From contig NZ_CP014315.1 in the NCBI RefSeq assembly GCF_001557535.2, positions 310,001-374,000 of the forward strand: a stretch of 64,000 bases of DNA, in the 5' to 3' direction. This DNA is from Burkholderia sp. PAMC 26561 (lineage in GTDB: Bacteria; Pseudomonadota; Gammaproteobacteria; Burkholderiales; Burkholderiaceae). This document shows, one piece after another, positions 53,433 to 62,158 of this stretch. A program made the translations under genes and the position numbers. Positions within the stretch are counted from its first letter, which is position 1; every line of letters begins with the position of its first letter. The notes beneath the pieces are model-generated. The model had not been told where the DNA came from. It saw nothing but the letters and a program-made list of their open reading frames with translations, and made no database searches.

Positions 53433-54866
53433 TCAATGCGAGATCTCGTCCAGATTGCGATTGTTCGTACGCGGTCCAAAGATGCCGATGGCACCCATCA
53501 CCATGATCATCGACGCGCTGATCAACGCGAACACGCCCGTCACTTCGAAGTGACGCAGCGCGAACGCAATCATGAAACCCGAGAACATGGCGGAAAGACG
53601 CGAGATGGAATAAACCAGACCGACGGCGCGCGCCCGCAGCCGCGTCGGAAAAAGCTCGGTTTGATACGCGTGGTAACCGACTGAAAGCAAGGTGCCGCAC
53701 AACGTGATCAACACGCCGAGAATCATCAGCATGACGGGCGATGTCTGCGTTGCAAACAAGCTGCCGAACACGGCAATACCCAATGCGGACAATACAATCA
53801 GCGTCTTGCGTTCGATACGGTCTGCGATCGCCATGCCAATCAGCGGCCCGAACGGATTCGAGATTGCGATAACAAACGAATACAGCAAGCTGTGCGTGAT
53901 CGTGACGCCTTTCGAGACGAGCAGCGTCGGCACCCAGGACGCAAATCCATAGAAACCGATTGCCTGGAAAAAGTTGAAAACGAGCATGGTGATTGCGCGC
54001 TTGCGATACGGCGGCTGCCAGATTTCGTGGAACGCCGCTTTCGTGGTCGCCGGTTCAACGGTCGCAACCGGTTCTGGCAGCGGACGTCCATATTGCGCGG
54101 CGACCTTCGTTTCAAGCGCATGGAGCACGTGTTCTGCTTCCGCGGCACGGCCTTGCTGCGCGAGCCAGCGCGGACTTTCCGGCACGCGTTGACGGATCGC
54201 CCACACCACGAGCGCACCCAGCGCCCCGATGATCACGACCCACCGCCAGCCATCCAGCCCGAATGGCTTTTGCGGCACGAGCCACCACGCGAAAAATGCG
54301 ACCGACGGCACCGCCGTGTATTGCACAAGGTGAACGAATGCGAACGCACGCCCGCGCAAGTGTTTGGGCACGAGCTCGCTGACGTAGGTATCGATGGTCA
54401 CGAGTTCCACGCCCACGCCAATGCCCGCAATCAGACGCCACAGGTTGATTGCGGGTGCAGTGGTCTGGAATGCCATGACGAGAGTTGCGATGGAGTACCA
54501 GAGCAACGAGACGGTGAAGATGCTTTTGCGTCCATACTTATCGGCCATACCTGCAAGAAAGAACGTGCCGATAAACAAGCCCGCGAACGATGCCGCCACG
54601 AACGCGCCCAACCCCGACACGCCGAAGAACGAAGCGGTCGTTGTCGAATACAAGCCGCTTTTCACGAGACCCGGGCCTACGTAGGCGGTGAAAAACAGGT
54701 CGTAGAATTCAAACCATCCGCCAATGGACAGCAGGAAAACAAGCATCCACACCGAGCGCGTAGCCGGCAAGCGGTCGATGCGCGCATTGATGCCGGGCAC
54801 GGTTTCCTTCGCGTCGGCGTTTGGTTTGTGCGATCCACGGTTCGCATCGATTGGCAGACTTGCCAT
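53433..54866 (-). CDS. MFS transporter, sugar/organic acid porter type
   Basis: The 477-residue protein has twelve membrane segments and MFS signatures: GGWFEFYDLFFTAYVGPGL, MADKYGRKSIF in the 2-3 loop, ELVPKHLRGRAFAF, and ADRIERKTLI in the 8-9 loop. A long hydrophilic N-terminus (about 35 residues) precedes the first segment. The layout is close to the benzoate/hydroxy-acid and sugar porter groups (AAHS/SP). The start has GGAGGG upstream. It is the first gene of the operon and presumably imports the acid handled by the CoA-transferase and lyase. Confidence 0.9.
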   Translation of the reverse strand: MASLPIDANRGSHKPNADAKETVPGINARIDRLPATRSVWMLVFLLSIGGWFEFYDLFFTAYVGPGLVKSGLYSTTTASFFGVSGLGAFVAASFAGLFIGTFFLAGMADKYGRKSIFTVSLLWYSIATLVMAFQTTAPAINLWRLIAGIGVGVELVTIDTYVSELVPKHLRGRAFAFVHLVQYTAVPSVAFFAWWLVPQKPFGLDGWRWVVIIGALGALVVWAIRQRVPESPRWLAQQGRAAEAEHVLHALETKVAAQYGRPLPEPVATVEPATTKAAFHEIWQPPYRKRAITMLVFNFFQAIGFYGFASWVPTLLVSKGVTITHSLLYSFVIAISNPFGPLIGMAIADRIERKTLIVLSALGIAVFGSLFATQTSPVMLMILGVLITLCGTLLSVGYHAYQTELFPTRLRARAVGLVYSISRLSAMFSGFMIAFALRHFEVTGVFALISASMIMVMGAIGIFGPRTNNRNLDEISH

Positions 54867-54896
54867 TGAACCCTCCTACGGGTGTCTCATCTTTAT

Positions 54897-54922
54897 CGTT
54901 CTATCTAAAAGAACGCCGTTCT
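54897..54922. promoter_or_regulatory. Triple GTTCT/AGAAC element before the MFS operon
   Basis: CGTTCT (54897-54902), AGAACG (54910-54915) and CGTTCT (54917-54922) alternate in direction; the last two form a perfect 13-base palindrome around one C. The element lies 31 to 56 bases upstream of the MFS start, a good place for the IclR regulator or another regulator to bind. Confidence 0.6.
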
Positions 54923-54994
54923 GTTTATGAGTTATGCGAGGTTAGTGCGTGAGGAGGGCATGCGAAATAAGGGGTTTTACCTAGTCGCCGTGTT

Positions 54995-55330
54995 TTATGA
55001 CTTCGCACCCGCAAGTATCCAGGCAATGACCGTATGCAGATCGGCATCGCTGATATTGGGGTTGGGAGGCATCGGTATTTCGCCCCATACACCCGCGCCG
55101 CCGTTGCGGACTTTCGTGAACAACTTGTCGGGCGCTGAAGGGTCGTTCTTGTACTTCTTCGCGACCGCCTGATATGCCGGTCCGACGACCTGCATTTTCA
55201 CTGCGTGACAGCCAAGGCAGTTGTTCTTTTGCACAATCGATAAAGCCGCTGCTCCGTCCGGCGCCGCGTGGGCCGTGATTGCCGTCGACACGAACGCCGA
55301 ACACATCACCCCGATCAGCACTCTCTTCAT
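54995..55330 (-). CDS. Class I cytochrome c
   Basis: The 111-residue protein has a signal peptide (cleavage near ITAHA-APDG), a single haem-binding CLGCH motif at about residues 38-42 and the methionine ligand in EIPMPPNPNISDADL. This is the c5/c555-like single-haem type. In the periplasm it would take electrons from the GMC dehydrogenase encoded upstream. It is the last gene of the operon, three bases after the RHH gene. Confidence 0.92.
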   Translation of the reverse strand: MKRVLIGVMCSAFVSTAITAHAAPDGAAALSIVQKNNCLGCHAVKMQVVGPAYQAVAKKYKNDPSAPDKLFTKVRNGGAGVWGEIPMPPNPNISDADLHTVIAWILAGAKS

Positions 55331-55333
55331 CGT

Positions 55334-55657
55334 TTAGCCCACCACCTTGTCTGCCGCGCTGTTCGACACGTGGCTGCGAAAGTCCATCGATGCGTTTGCC
55401 CTCAGCCCTTGATATCGAAGACAGGTGACGCGAAGGAATGATGCAAAGTTCGTCGTCTCACCAAGATGCTGCGTGATCTCCTCATGCAATTTGGCGATGA
55501 GTTGATTGGTGGTCATGTCGTTATCCGCGGCAAGTTCGGAAAGTGTTTGCCAGAACAGGTTTTAAAGGCGGATGGTGGTTGTCACGCCGCTGATGCGTAC
55601 CGAGCGGGCTCGGCATTCGTAGAGAATCGGATCGGTTTGCGCGTAGATCCTGCACAT
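55334..55657 (-). pseudogene. Ribbon-helix-helix protein gene with an internal stop
   Basis: From the ATG at 55657 the frame reads MCRIYAQTDPILYECRARSV to TTTIRL, then TAA (55562-55564) as codon 32, then NLFWQTLSELAADNDM and MTTNQLIAKLHEEITQHLGE to the stop. Related Burkholderiaceae RHH proteins, from memory, have Glu in place of the stop. The gene has a ribosome-binding site (AAGGAG) before 55657. A restart at the ATG 55516 would give a 60-residue C-terminal piece but lacks a clear binding site. The full length would be about 107 residues. Confidence 0.8.
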
Positions 55658-55720
55658 GAACGAGCTCCTTGCAAAAAGCCACGAAGGCGGAGCCGCCGGA
55701 TGGCGGCTCCGTTCCGGCAT

Positions 55721-57289
55721 CTAGATACTCCGGCGTTTCATCTGGTCCGCGATGTAATCCGATTGCCGGATCGCCAGCGACACAATCGTGAGCGTCGGGT
55801 TTTCGGCGGCGCTGGTCGTGAACTGGCTGCCATCCGAGATAAAGAGGTTGGGGATATCGAAGGTCTGGCCGTGTTTGTTGCAGACGCCATCGCTTGATTT
55901 CGCGCTCATCCTGCACGTGCCGAGATTGTGCGTGGACGGGTAGGGCGGTGTACGCAACGTCTTCACCGCGCCCGCTGCCGCGTAGATCGCCTCGCCTTGC
56001 TTGAACGCGTGATCGCGCATGGCGATATCGTTTGGATGGTCGTCGTAGTGAACGTTCGCGACCGGCAAGCCGACTTGATCCTTCACGTCGTGATTCAGCG
56101 TGATGCGGTTCGTCTCACGCGGCATGTCTTCACCCACTATCCACATGCCTGCGGTATTTGCGTAGTTATCCATATAGTAAGTAAAGTCCGATCCCCACGC
56201 GCCCGGGTCGAAGAAGGCCGCCGCAAAAGGAAGCCCGAGCGAGATGGTTTCCATCTCGTAGCCACCCGCGAAGCCGCGCTTTGGATTGAACTCGGCTTCA
56301 TCCGTGATGATGCCGGCCATCACCGTTCCCCGATAAAAATGCACCGGCTCCTTGAACACGCCGTACACGGAACCGGTGGTGTGACGCATATAGTTGCGCC
56401 CGACCTGGCCCGAGCTGTTCGCGAGTCCGTCAGGATTCTTCGATGATTCCGATAACAACAAGAGGCGCGGTGTTTCTATCGAATTGCCTGCGACGCACAC
56501 CACACGTGCGCGCTGACGTTGCGGTTTGCCGTCCGCATCCATATAGATCACGCTGCTTGCCTTGCCGGCCGCATTCGTTTCGATGCGCATGACATGCGAC
56601 TCGGGACGCACTTCAAGCCGTCCGGTCGCTTCACCGGCGGGAATCTCGGTGTAAAGCGTCGACCACTTCGCGCCTGACTTGCAGCCCTGGAAACAGAATC
56701 CCAGTTGCATGCATTGCCCGCGTCCCGCACGCGGACGGCTGTTGATTGCCATGTGGCCGGTATTGCAGTTCTTGTAGCCGACCTTGGTCGCGCCGTCGTA
56801 CATGATCTTGAAGTTGTTGTTGCCCGGCAGACCCGGAATGCCGTTCGTGCGCGTCACGCCCATCTTGTTCTCGGCGCGCGCATAGTACGGTTGAAGATCG
56901 GAAAGCGTAATGGGCCAGTCGAGCAGATTCGCTTGATCGATGGAACCATAGGTCGTGCGCGCCTTGAACTCGTGCTCGTGAAAACGCAGCGATGCACCCG
57001 CCCAATGCGTCGTCGTGCCGCCGACCGTCTTGCAGATCCACGCCGGCAATTCGGGGAAATCTTTTGCGACGCGCCAATTACCGGACGTCGTGCGTTTATC
57101 GGTCCACGCGAGTTGCCCGAAGGACTTCCATTCGTCGTTGATGAATGTGGCCGATGACTGCCGTTTGCCTGCTTCCAGCACCACCACTTTCACGCCTTTC
57201 TGACACAACTCGTTTGCAAGCGTCCCGCCGCCCGCGCCCGAACCGACGATCACGACGACCGAGTCGTCGTTGTAGTCGAACTTAGCCAT
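55721..57289 (-). CDS. GMC-family oxidoreductase (gluconate/sorbitol dehydrogenase large subunit type)
   Basis: The 522-residue flavoenzyme has the FAD motif GSGAGGGTLANEL near residue 16, the TVGGTTTHWAGASLR segment and the GMC C-terminal end HNLGTCRMS and SAAENPTLTIVSLAIR with catalytic His/Asn positions. It lacks its own signal peptide, as usual for enzymes exported bound to a Tat-signal partner. The gene before it encodes such a partner and the operon ends with a cytochrome c. It would oxidise a sugar, sugar acid or alcohol in the periplasm; the substrate is unknown. Confidence 0.92.
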   Translation of the reverse strand: MAKFDYNDDSVVVIVGSGAGGGTLANELCQKGVKVVVLEAGKRQSSATFINDEWKSFGQLAWTDKRTTSGNWRVAKDFPELPAWICKTVGGTTTHWAGASLRFHEHEFKARTTYGSIDQANLLDWPITLSDLQPYYARAENKMGVTRTNGIPGLPGNNNFKIMYDGATKVGYKNCNTGHMAINSRPRAGRGQCMQLGFCFQGCKSGAKWSTLYTEIPAGEATGRLEVRPESHVMRIETNAAGKASSVIYMDADGKPQRQRARVVCVAGNSIETPRLLLLSESSKNPDGLANSSGQVGRNYMRHTTGSVYGVFKEPVHFYRGTVMAGIITDEAEFNPKRGFAGGYEMETISLGLPFAAAFFDPGAWGSDFTYYMDNYANTAGMWIVGEDMPRETNRITLNHDVKDQVGLPVANVHYDDHPNDIAMRDHAFKQGEAIYAAAGAVKTLRTPPYPSTHNLGTCRMSAKSSDGVCNKHGQTFDIPNLFISDGSQFTTSAAENPTLTIVSLAIRQSDYIADQMKRRSI

Positions 57290-57328
57290 GCTTGCCTCCT
57301 CGGCAGATTTTCGCGTTCAGGTTCGGAT

Positions 57329-57949
57329 TCAGGCGACCGGCGGACTCGCGGCCGCAGGCGGGTTAGGCAACCATGTCAGGTCGTTGAATCCGCGGCCGAC
57401 GTAACCGCCCTTGCTGAATGCCTCGCCTTCATAGCCGAAGTGCGCAAACGACATGTCGTTGTTGTAGAGCGAAGTGACGCATTGCGCGCGCACGAGCAGC
57501 ACGAACGGATCGGTCTGGTTCGCTTCGACGATAGCCGTACGTTGTGCATCGGAGAGCGCGGTGTTGCCGGCCCATTTTCCTTGCGATGCATCGTTCAGTT
57601 TCGCCACGCCGTTCTTGATCACGTCCATCGTTTTCTGATCGGTGGCTTTTGCGTCGACATCTTTTGCCGCGAGCGCGTAGACCGCGTCGGGCAGCGTCTT
57701 GTGCGGATAGAGCGTGCGCGCGAGCGTCATGATGGCGTCGGCCTGAGCCTGGTCGATATGCGTCAGCTCGACCGCCCACGCGCGGCTCGGCGCAAGCAAC
57801 GCGATGGGCGTGCCGGCGACCAGTACGCCGGACAGCATCACCGAACCTTTGAGGAAGTGCCTGCGGCTGACACGCGCAGACGGTGCAGCGGCTGGGAAAC
57901 CGTGCAGGCTTTCGGCAGCGATGACGGCAATGGGGATTGCCTTGGGCAT
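57329..57949 (-). CDS. Gluconate 2-dehydrogenase subunit 3-like protein, Tat-exported
   Basis: The 206-residue protein has a twin-arginine signal (SRRHFLKGSVMLSGVLVAGT, residues about 28-47) and a helical core like gluconate 2-dehydrogenase subunit 3 (LTHIDQAQADAIMTLARTLYPH, FDRFVL-like segment TDPFVLLVRAQC). These small subunits carry the GMC subunit through the Tat system. It lies 39 bases before the GMC gene. The C-terminus has FSKGGYVGRGFNDLTWLP, common in this group. Confidence 0.9.
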   Translation of the reverse strand: MPKAIPIAVIAAESLHGFPAAAPSARVSRRHFLKGSVMLSGVLVAGTPIALLAPSRAWAVELTHIDQAQADAIMTLARTLYPHKTLPDAVYALAAKDVDAKATDQKTMDVIKNGVAKLNDASQGKWAGNTALSDAQRTAIVEANQTDPFVLLVRAQCVTSLYNNDMSFAHFGYEGEAFSKGGYVGRGFNDLTWLPNPPAAASPPVA

Positions 57950-57989
57950 GATTGTCTCCTTTTATAGTTTGACCGGCAGTCGCTTCAGT

Positions 57990-58385
57990 TCATACGTAGT
58001 GACCCTCCCTCGATAGCACTTCGATCTTGTAGCCGTCGGGATCGGTGATGAAGAAAAAGCGTGCGGCAATCGCGCCGTCGTGCGTGAGCGATTTGAGATC
58101 GCCCGGCTGCATGCCCTGGTTTGACAACCGGTCGCGAAACGCCTCGATGTCATCGACCGCAAACGCCACGTGACCATAGCCCGTGCCGTGCGTATAGGGC
58201 GTTGTCGTTCCCTTGTTCAATGTGAGTTCGATCTCGGCGCCGCTCTGCGCGTCGCGCAAATAGACGAGCGTGAAAGTATCGAAATCGAGGCGATGCGACT
58301 CGCGCATGCCGAACGCGTCTTGATAGAACGCGATAGAACGATCCAGCGCTTCAACGCGGATCATCAGATGGAGATATTTGGTCAT
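57990..58385 (-). CDS. VOC-family protein, glyoxalase I-like
   Basis: The 131-residue protein is close to lactoylglutathione lyase: metal ligands are in LHLMIRV (His), AEIELT (Glu), GYGHVAFAV (His) and GYKIEVL (Glu), and FYQDAFGM matches the usual start of the second strand. It would convert the methylglyoxal-glutathione adduct to lactoylglutathione. The gene is 40 bases upstream of the Tat subunit gene on the same strand; whether it shares a transcript with the dehydrogenase is uncertain. It may also act on another aldehyde adduct. Confidence 0.85.
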   Translation of the reverse strand: MTKYLHLMIRVEALDRSIAFYQDAFGMRESHRLDFDTFTLVYLRDAQSGAEIELTLNKGTTTPYTHGTGYGHVAFAVDDIEAFRDRLSNQGMQPGDLKSLTHDGAIAARFFFITDPDGYKIEVLSREGHYV

Positions 58386-58568
58386 GCGCGCCTCGTGTCA
58401 TAGCGTCGCTTCAGTATGCAACGTTGACACAAAAGCGGGTAATAGCGGGTTATTACGCTGCTGGAACGGGCCTGTGTTTTCCCTTATGGAACGTGTTCGC
58501 TCGGGTGAAACACCTAGTACGTATCGCTGCGCATCAAGAAGATCGGCAGCGATACGCAGGGTCAACAA

Positions 58569-59078
58569 TCAATAAGCGCCCATGTAGTCACGCTTGCCGA
58601 TCTCGACGCCGTTGTGACGCAGGATTGCGTACGCGGTCGTCACGTGAAAGAAGAATTGCGGCAAGCCGTAGTGCTGCAAGTACGCGCTGCCGGCAAGCTT
58701 CTTTTCTTTAGGTGTACCCGGACGCAGCACGATTTCCTTGTTTTCGCTGCCTTCGAATTGCGCGGCATCGAAGGAAGCAATGTGAGCCAGCGCCTTCGCG
58801 ATCAGCGCCTGCAAATCGGCAAACGTCACTTCGGTGTCGGGCCATGACGGTACTTCCGCGCCGGCGAGGCGCGAGCTCACGCCTTTCGAAAAATCCACCG
58901 CGATCTGTACCTGGCGCACGAGCGGGAACATGTCAGGGAACAGGCGCGCCTGCAACAGCGCATTCGGTTCAATGTTCTTTTCGGTTGCGTGCACTTCAGC
59001 TTTCCGGAGCACCTCGGACAAAGCCGTCAGCATTTGCTTGAAGACCGGGACGGATGCGTTGTAGATGGAAATGGTCAT
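58569..59078 (-). CDS. DUF1993 family protein
   Basis: The protein of 169 residues has the DUF1993 pattern: TISIYNASVPVFKQMLTALSEVL at the start, LFPDMFPLVRQVQIA, then QHYGLPQFFFHVTTAYAILR and IGKRDYMGAY at the end. It has a DinB-like four-helix fold with several conserved histidines but no known activity. The ATG at 59078 is preferred to the GTG two codons earlier. It stands alone between the VOC gene and the divergent GntR gene. Confidence 0.88.
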   Translation of the reverse strand: MTISIYNASVPVFKQMLTALSEVLRKAEVHATEKNIEPNALLQARLFPDMFPLVRQVQIAVDFSKGVSSRLAGAEVPSWPDTEVTFADLQALIAKALAHIASFDAAQFEGSENKEIVLRPGTPKEKKLAGSAYLQHYGLPQFFFHVTTAYAILRHNGVEIGKRDYMGAY

Positions 59079-59239
59079 GATCACTTTTATGTAGATGTGG
59101 GTGGGTCCGCCATAGCGCCGGATGCCGCGCCAGATTATACGGTCGCGCGATGAAGGCGCGGAGTCGGTCGGGCCAATAGGTACCGGGAAAACCCGAGGTC
59201 ACATGAACACATCAAACAGCGTTATGCTGCGCTTGTTCT

Positions 59240-59253
59240 TGATATACCATATT
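59240..59253. promoter_or_regulatory. Shared 14-bp element before the GntR gene
   Basis: TGATATACCATATT lies 57 bases before the GntR start. The oxc promoter has the same sequence with one change, in the opposite direction (60327-60340). It is a candidate operator for the GntR protein. Confidence 0.55.
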
Positions 59254-59309
59254 GGATATATTTAAATAACGATGCTGCGCCGAATACCGACAGGGAGACA
59301 CCCACCTCA

Positions 59310-60026
59310 ATGGCTGATACGTATGTTGGACTCCGCCCGACGCCACTGACACTCGCGCTCGTGCCGATCAGCGCATCGGCCTCGCTGCGCGACCAGGCGT
59401 ACGCACGACTGAAGCAGGCTATCGCCGATGCAGATATTTATCGATCGCGTGAAGAGATCCGCCTCGATGAGAAAGAACTGACCGAAGCGCTGGGCGTAAG
59501 CCGCACGCCAGTTCGCGAAGCGATGACGCTGCTCGAGCAGGAAGGTTTTCTGCGCACGGTGCCAAGACGCGGCATCTATATACAGCGCAAGACCAAGCGC
59601 GAAATCGTCGACATGATCTATATGTGGGCCGCGCTTGAAAGCATGGCAGCACGTCTGGCCACGCTGCATGCGTCGGAGGCGGACATTGCAGGACTGCGCC
59701 GCATGTTCGACGATTTCCGCGATGCCACGCCGGCCGACCATATAGAAGAGTATTCGGAAGCGAATCTTGCGTTCCATCAGGCGATCCTGGATTTGTCGCA
59801 ATCGCAGGTGATCCTCGACACCATGAAGAACCTCTTCGTCCATGTTCGCGCCATCCGGCGGATGACGATCGCGCAGAGCGACCGGGCATCGCGATCGATC
59901 GTGGATCATATGCATATCATCGAAGCGCTGGAGCAGCGCGATACCGAGCGCGTCGAGCGCCTCGTCCGCCAGCATTCGGTGGAGCTTGCGCTGTTCGTCG
60001 AGACGAACTGCGATTTTCTCGATTGA
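59310..60026 (+). CDS. GntR-family regulator with FCD domain, probable regulator of oxalate genes
   Basis: The 238-residue protein has a winged helix (about residues 25-95: LRDQAYARLKQAIADADIY, EKELTEALGVSRTPVREAM, LEQEGFLRTVPRRGIYI) and an FCD domain with EANLAFHQAILDLSQS and DHMHIIEALEQRDTERVE. It is encoded 351 bases before oxc on the same strand, and the two promoters share a 14-bp element. Oxalate, oxalyl-CoA or formyl-CoA is the probable signal, inferred from position only. Confidence 0.88.
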   Translation: MADTYVGLRPTPLTLALVPISASASLRDQAYARLKQAIADADIYRSREEIRLDEKELTEALGVSRTPVREAMTLLEQEGFLRTVPRRGIYIQRKTKREIVDMIYMWAALESMAARLATLHASEADIAGLRRMFDDFRDATPADHIEEYSEANLAFHQAILDLSQSQVILDTMKNLFVHVRAIRRMTIAQSDRASRSIVDHMHIIEALEQRDTERVERLVRQHSVELALFVETNCDFLD

Positions 60027-60306
60027 ATCGCGCGTTCTACAGTTCGTCGGAATGTAAGACGCACCATTTGATTAGTCATCCGTAAGGTCTTGCGCAACCG
60101 TTTGCGCAAGTTGCGTTGATCTGCGAAGCGCACTCATAAATGGCGAGTCATTCGGCCTTCAAGAACGTGAATTTTCGGTGTCTCGCAAAATCGCGATGTC
60201 CGGTCAACTTGGTGCGATGCACACACCCATTTTCCGAAAGCCGCGTCGAACATGGCTCATCTGATTTGCCGCACCGCAACAATCAAGCATCGAAACAAAA
60301 AGACGC

Positions 60307-60334
60307 TTGACTAATACTGTGTGTGGAATATTGT
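60307..60334 (+). promoter_or_regulatory. Promoter of the oxc-frc operon
   Basis: TTGACT (60307-60312) and TATTGT (60329-60334) have a 16-base spacer. The -10 box lies within the shared element 60327-60340. Transcription should start near 60341, 37 bases before oxc. In the other 280 bases from the GntR stop I see no gene. Confidence 0.65.
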
Positions 60335-60340
60335 ATATCA
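60327..60340. promoter_or_regulatory. Shared 14-bp element over the oxc -10 box
   Basis: AATATTGTATATCA is the reverse complement of TGATATACAATATT, which differs in one base from the element before the GntR gene. Its position over the -10 box fits repression. Confidence 0.55.
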
Positions 60341-60377
60341 CGAACTACACAAACACCCCGCCAAAGGAGGAGACGTC

Positions 60378-62135
60378 ATGGCCGAAGTAGTAAGTAACCC
60401 GCAGAGCGCCACTGCAAGCGACACGCAAGTAGAAAAGAAGGCGGAAACGACGGATGGTTTCCATCTGGTCATCGATGCACTCAAGCTGAACGACATTCAC
60501 ACCATTTTCGGTCTGGTGGGTATTCCCATCACCGACCTCGCGCGCCTCGCGCAAGCCGAAGGCATGCGCTTCATCGGCTTCCGTCACGAGCAGCATGCGG
60601 GCAACGCGGCCGCTATCGCCGGCTATATGACGAAGAAGCCGGGCATATGCCTGACGGTTTCCGCGCCAGGTTTCCTGAACGGCCTGACTGCACTCGCCAA
60701 CGCGACCACGAACTGCTTCCCGATGATCCTGATCAGCGGCTCGAGCGAACGCGAGATCGTGGACTTGCAGCAGGGCGACTACGAGGAAATGGATCAGTTG
60801 AACGCAGCGAAGCCTTACGCGAAGGCCGCGTATCGTGTGCTGCACGCAGAAGATATCGGCGTGGGCATTGCACGTGCGATTCGCGCGGCTGTGTCTGGCC
60901 GTCCTGGCGGCGTCTATCTGGACTTGCCGGCCAAGCTGCTCGCGCAAACCATCGACGCTGTGAAGGCGCAGCAGTCGCTGATCAAGGTTGTCGATGCCGC
61001 CCCGAGCCAGATTCCCGCCCCGGATTCCGTGAAGCGCGCAATCGATGTACTGAAGGGCGCGAAGCGTCCGCTGATCCTGCTCGGCAAGGGCGCGGCGTAC
61101 GCGCAGGCCGATGCGGAAATCCGCGCATTTGTCGAAAAGAGCGGCATTCCGTATTTGCCGATGTCCATGGCAAAGGGCCTTCTGCCCGATACCCACGAGC
61201 AATCGGCGTCTGCTGCCCGTTCGTTCGTGCTGCAGGAAGCCGATGTCGTGGTACTGATCGGCGCGCGGCTGAACTGGCTGCTGTCGCACGGCAAGGGCAA
61301 GACGTGGGGCGCGGTACCGAAGAAGTTCATTCAGATCGACATCTCGCCGACGGAAATCGACAGCAACGTCGCGATCGCGGCGCCCGTCATTGGTGACATC
61401 GGTTCGTGCGTGTCCGCGCTGCTGAACGAAATTGAGTCGGGCGGCTTTGCGAAGCCGAGCGTCGAATGGACCGGCGCGATCACCGAACGCAAGAGCAAGA
61501 ACCTCGCGAAGATGGCCGCGACGCTCGACCAGAACCCGTCGCCGATGAACTTCCACAGCGCCCTGCGCGCAATCCGCGATGTGCTGAAGACGCGCCCGGA
61601 CATCAACGTGGTGAACGAAGGCGCGAACACGCTGGACTATGCGCGCAGCATCATCGACATGTATGAGCCGCGCAAACGCTTCGACTCCGGCACGTGGGGA
61701 ATCATGGGCATCGGCATGGGATTCGCGATCGGTGCGGCCGTGACGAGCGGCAAGCCGGTGGTCGCAATCGAAGGCGACAGTGCGTTCGGCTTCAGCGGCA
61801 TGGAACTCGAAACCATCTGCCGATACGACCTGCCGGTGGTCACCATCGTGTTCAACAACAACGGCGTGTATCGCGGCACGGACGTGAACCCGACCGGCGG
61901 CAAGGACGTTGCGCCGACCGTGTTCGTGAAGGGCGCACGCTACGACAAGATGATCGAGGCATTCGGTGGCGTGGGTTTCAATGCCACCACGCCGGAAGAA
62001 TTGACGAAGGCGCTGCAGGAAGGCATCGCGTCTGGCAAGCCGACGCTGATCAACGCTGTGATCGATGAAGCCGCGGGCACCGAAAGCGGCCGTCTGACGA
62101 ACCTCAACCCGCAAAGCGCGGCGATGAAAAAGTAA
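60378..62135 (+). CDS. oxc: Oxalyl-CoA decarboxylase
   Basis: The 585-residue thiamine-diphosphate enzyme converts oxalyl-CoA to formyl-CoA and CO2. Visible motifs are the glutamate region [34 protein letters not shown], the [17 protein letters not shown] segment and the ThDP/Mg motif [15 protein letters not shown] with aspartate near residue 467, ending in FNNNGVYRG. The start at 60378 has AAAGGAGGAG upstream. The protein has about 25 more N-terminal residues than the shortest homologues. It lies 23 bases before frc, the normal partner, in the cytoplasmic oxalate pathway. Confidence 0.97.
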   Translation: MAEVVSNPQSATASDTQVEKKAETTDGFHLVIDALKLNDIHTIFGLVGIPITDLARLAQAEGMRFIGFRHEQHAGNAAAIAGYMTKKPGICLTVSAPGFLNGLTALANATTNCFPMILISGSSEREIVDLQQGDYEEMDQLNAAKPYAKAAYRVLHAEDIGVGIARAIRAAVSGRPGGVYLDLPAKLLAQTIDAVKAQQSLIKVVDAAPSQIPAPDSVKRAIDVLKGAKRPLILLGKGAAYAQADAEIRAFVEKSGIPYLPMSMAKGLLPDTHEQSASAARSFVLQEADVVVLIGARLNWLLSHGKGKTWGAVPKKFIQIDISPTEIDSNVAIAAPVIGDIGSCVSALLNEIESGGFAKPSVEWTGAITERKSKNLAKMAATLDQNPSPMNFHSALRAIRDVLKTRPDINVVNEGANTLDYARSIIDMYEPRKRFDSGTWGIMGIGMGFAIGAAVTSGKPVVAIEGDSAFGFSGMELETICRYDLPVVTIVFNNNGVYRGTDVNPTGGKDVAPTVFVKGARYDKMIEAFGGVGFNATTPEELTKALQEGIASGKPTLINAVIDEAAGTESGRLTNLNPQSAAMKK

Positions 62136-62158
62136 AGCGAAGCTAAAGGAGACATGAC

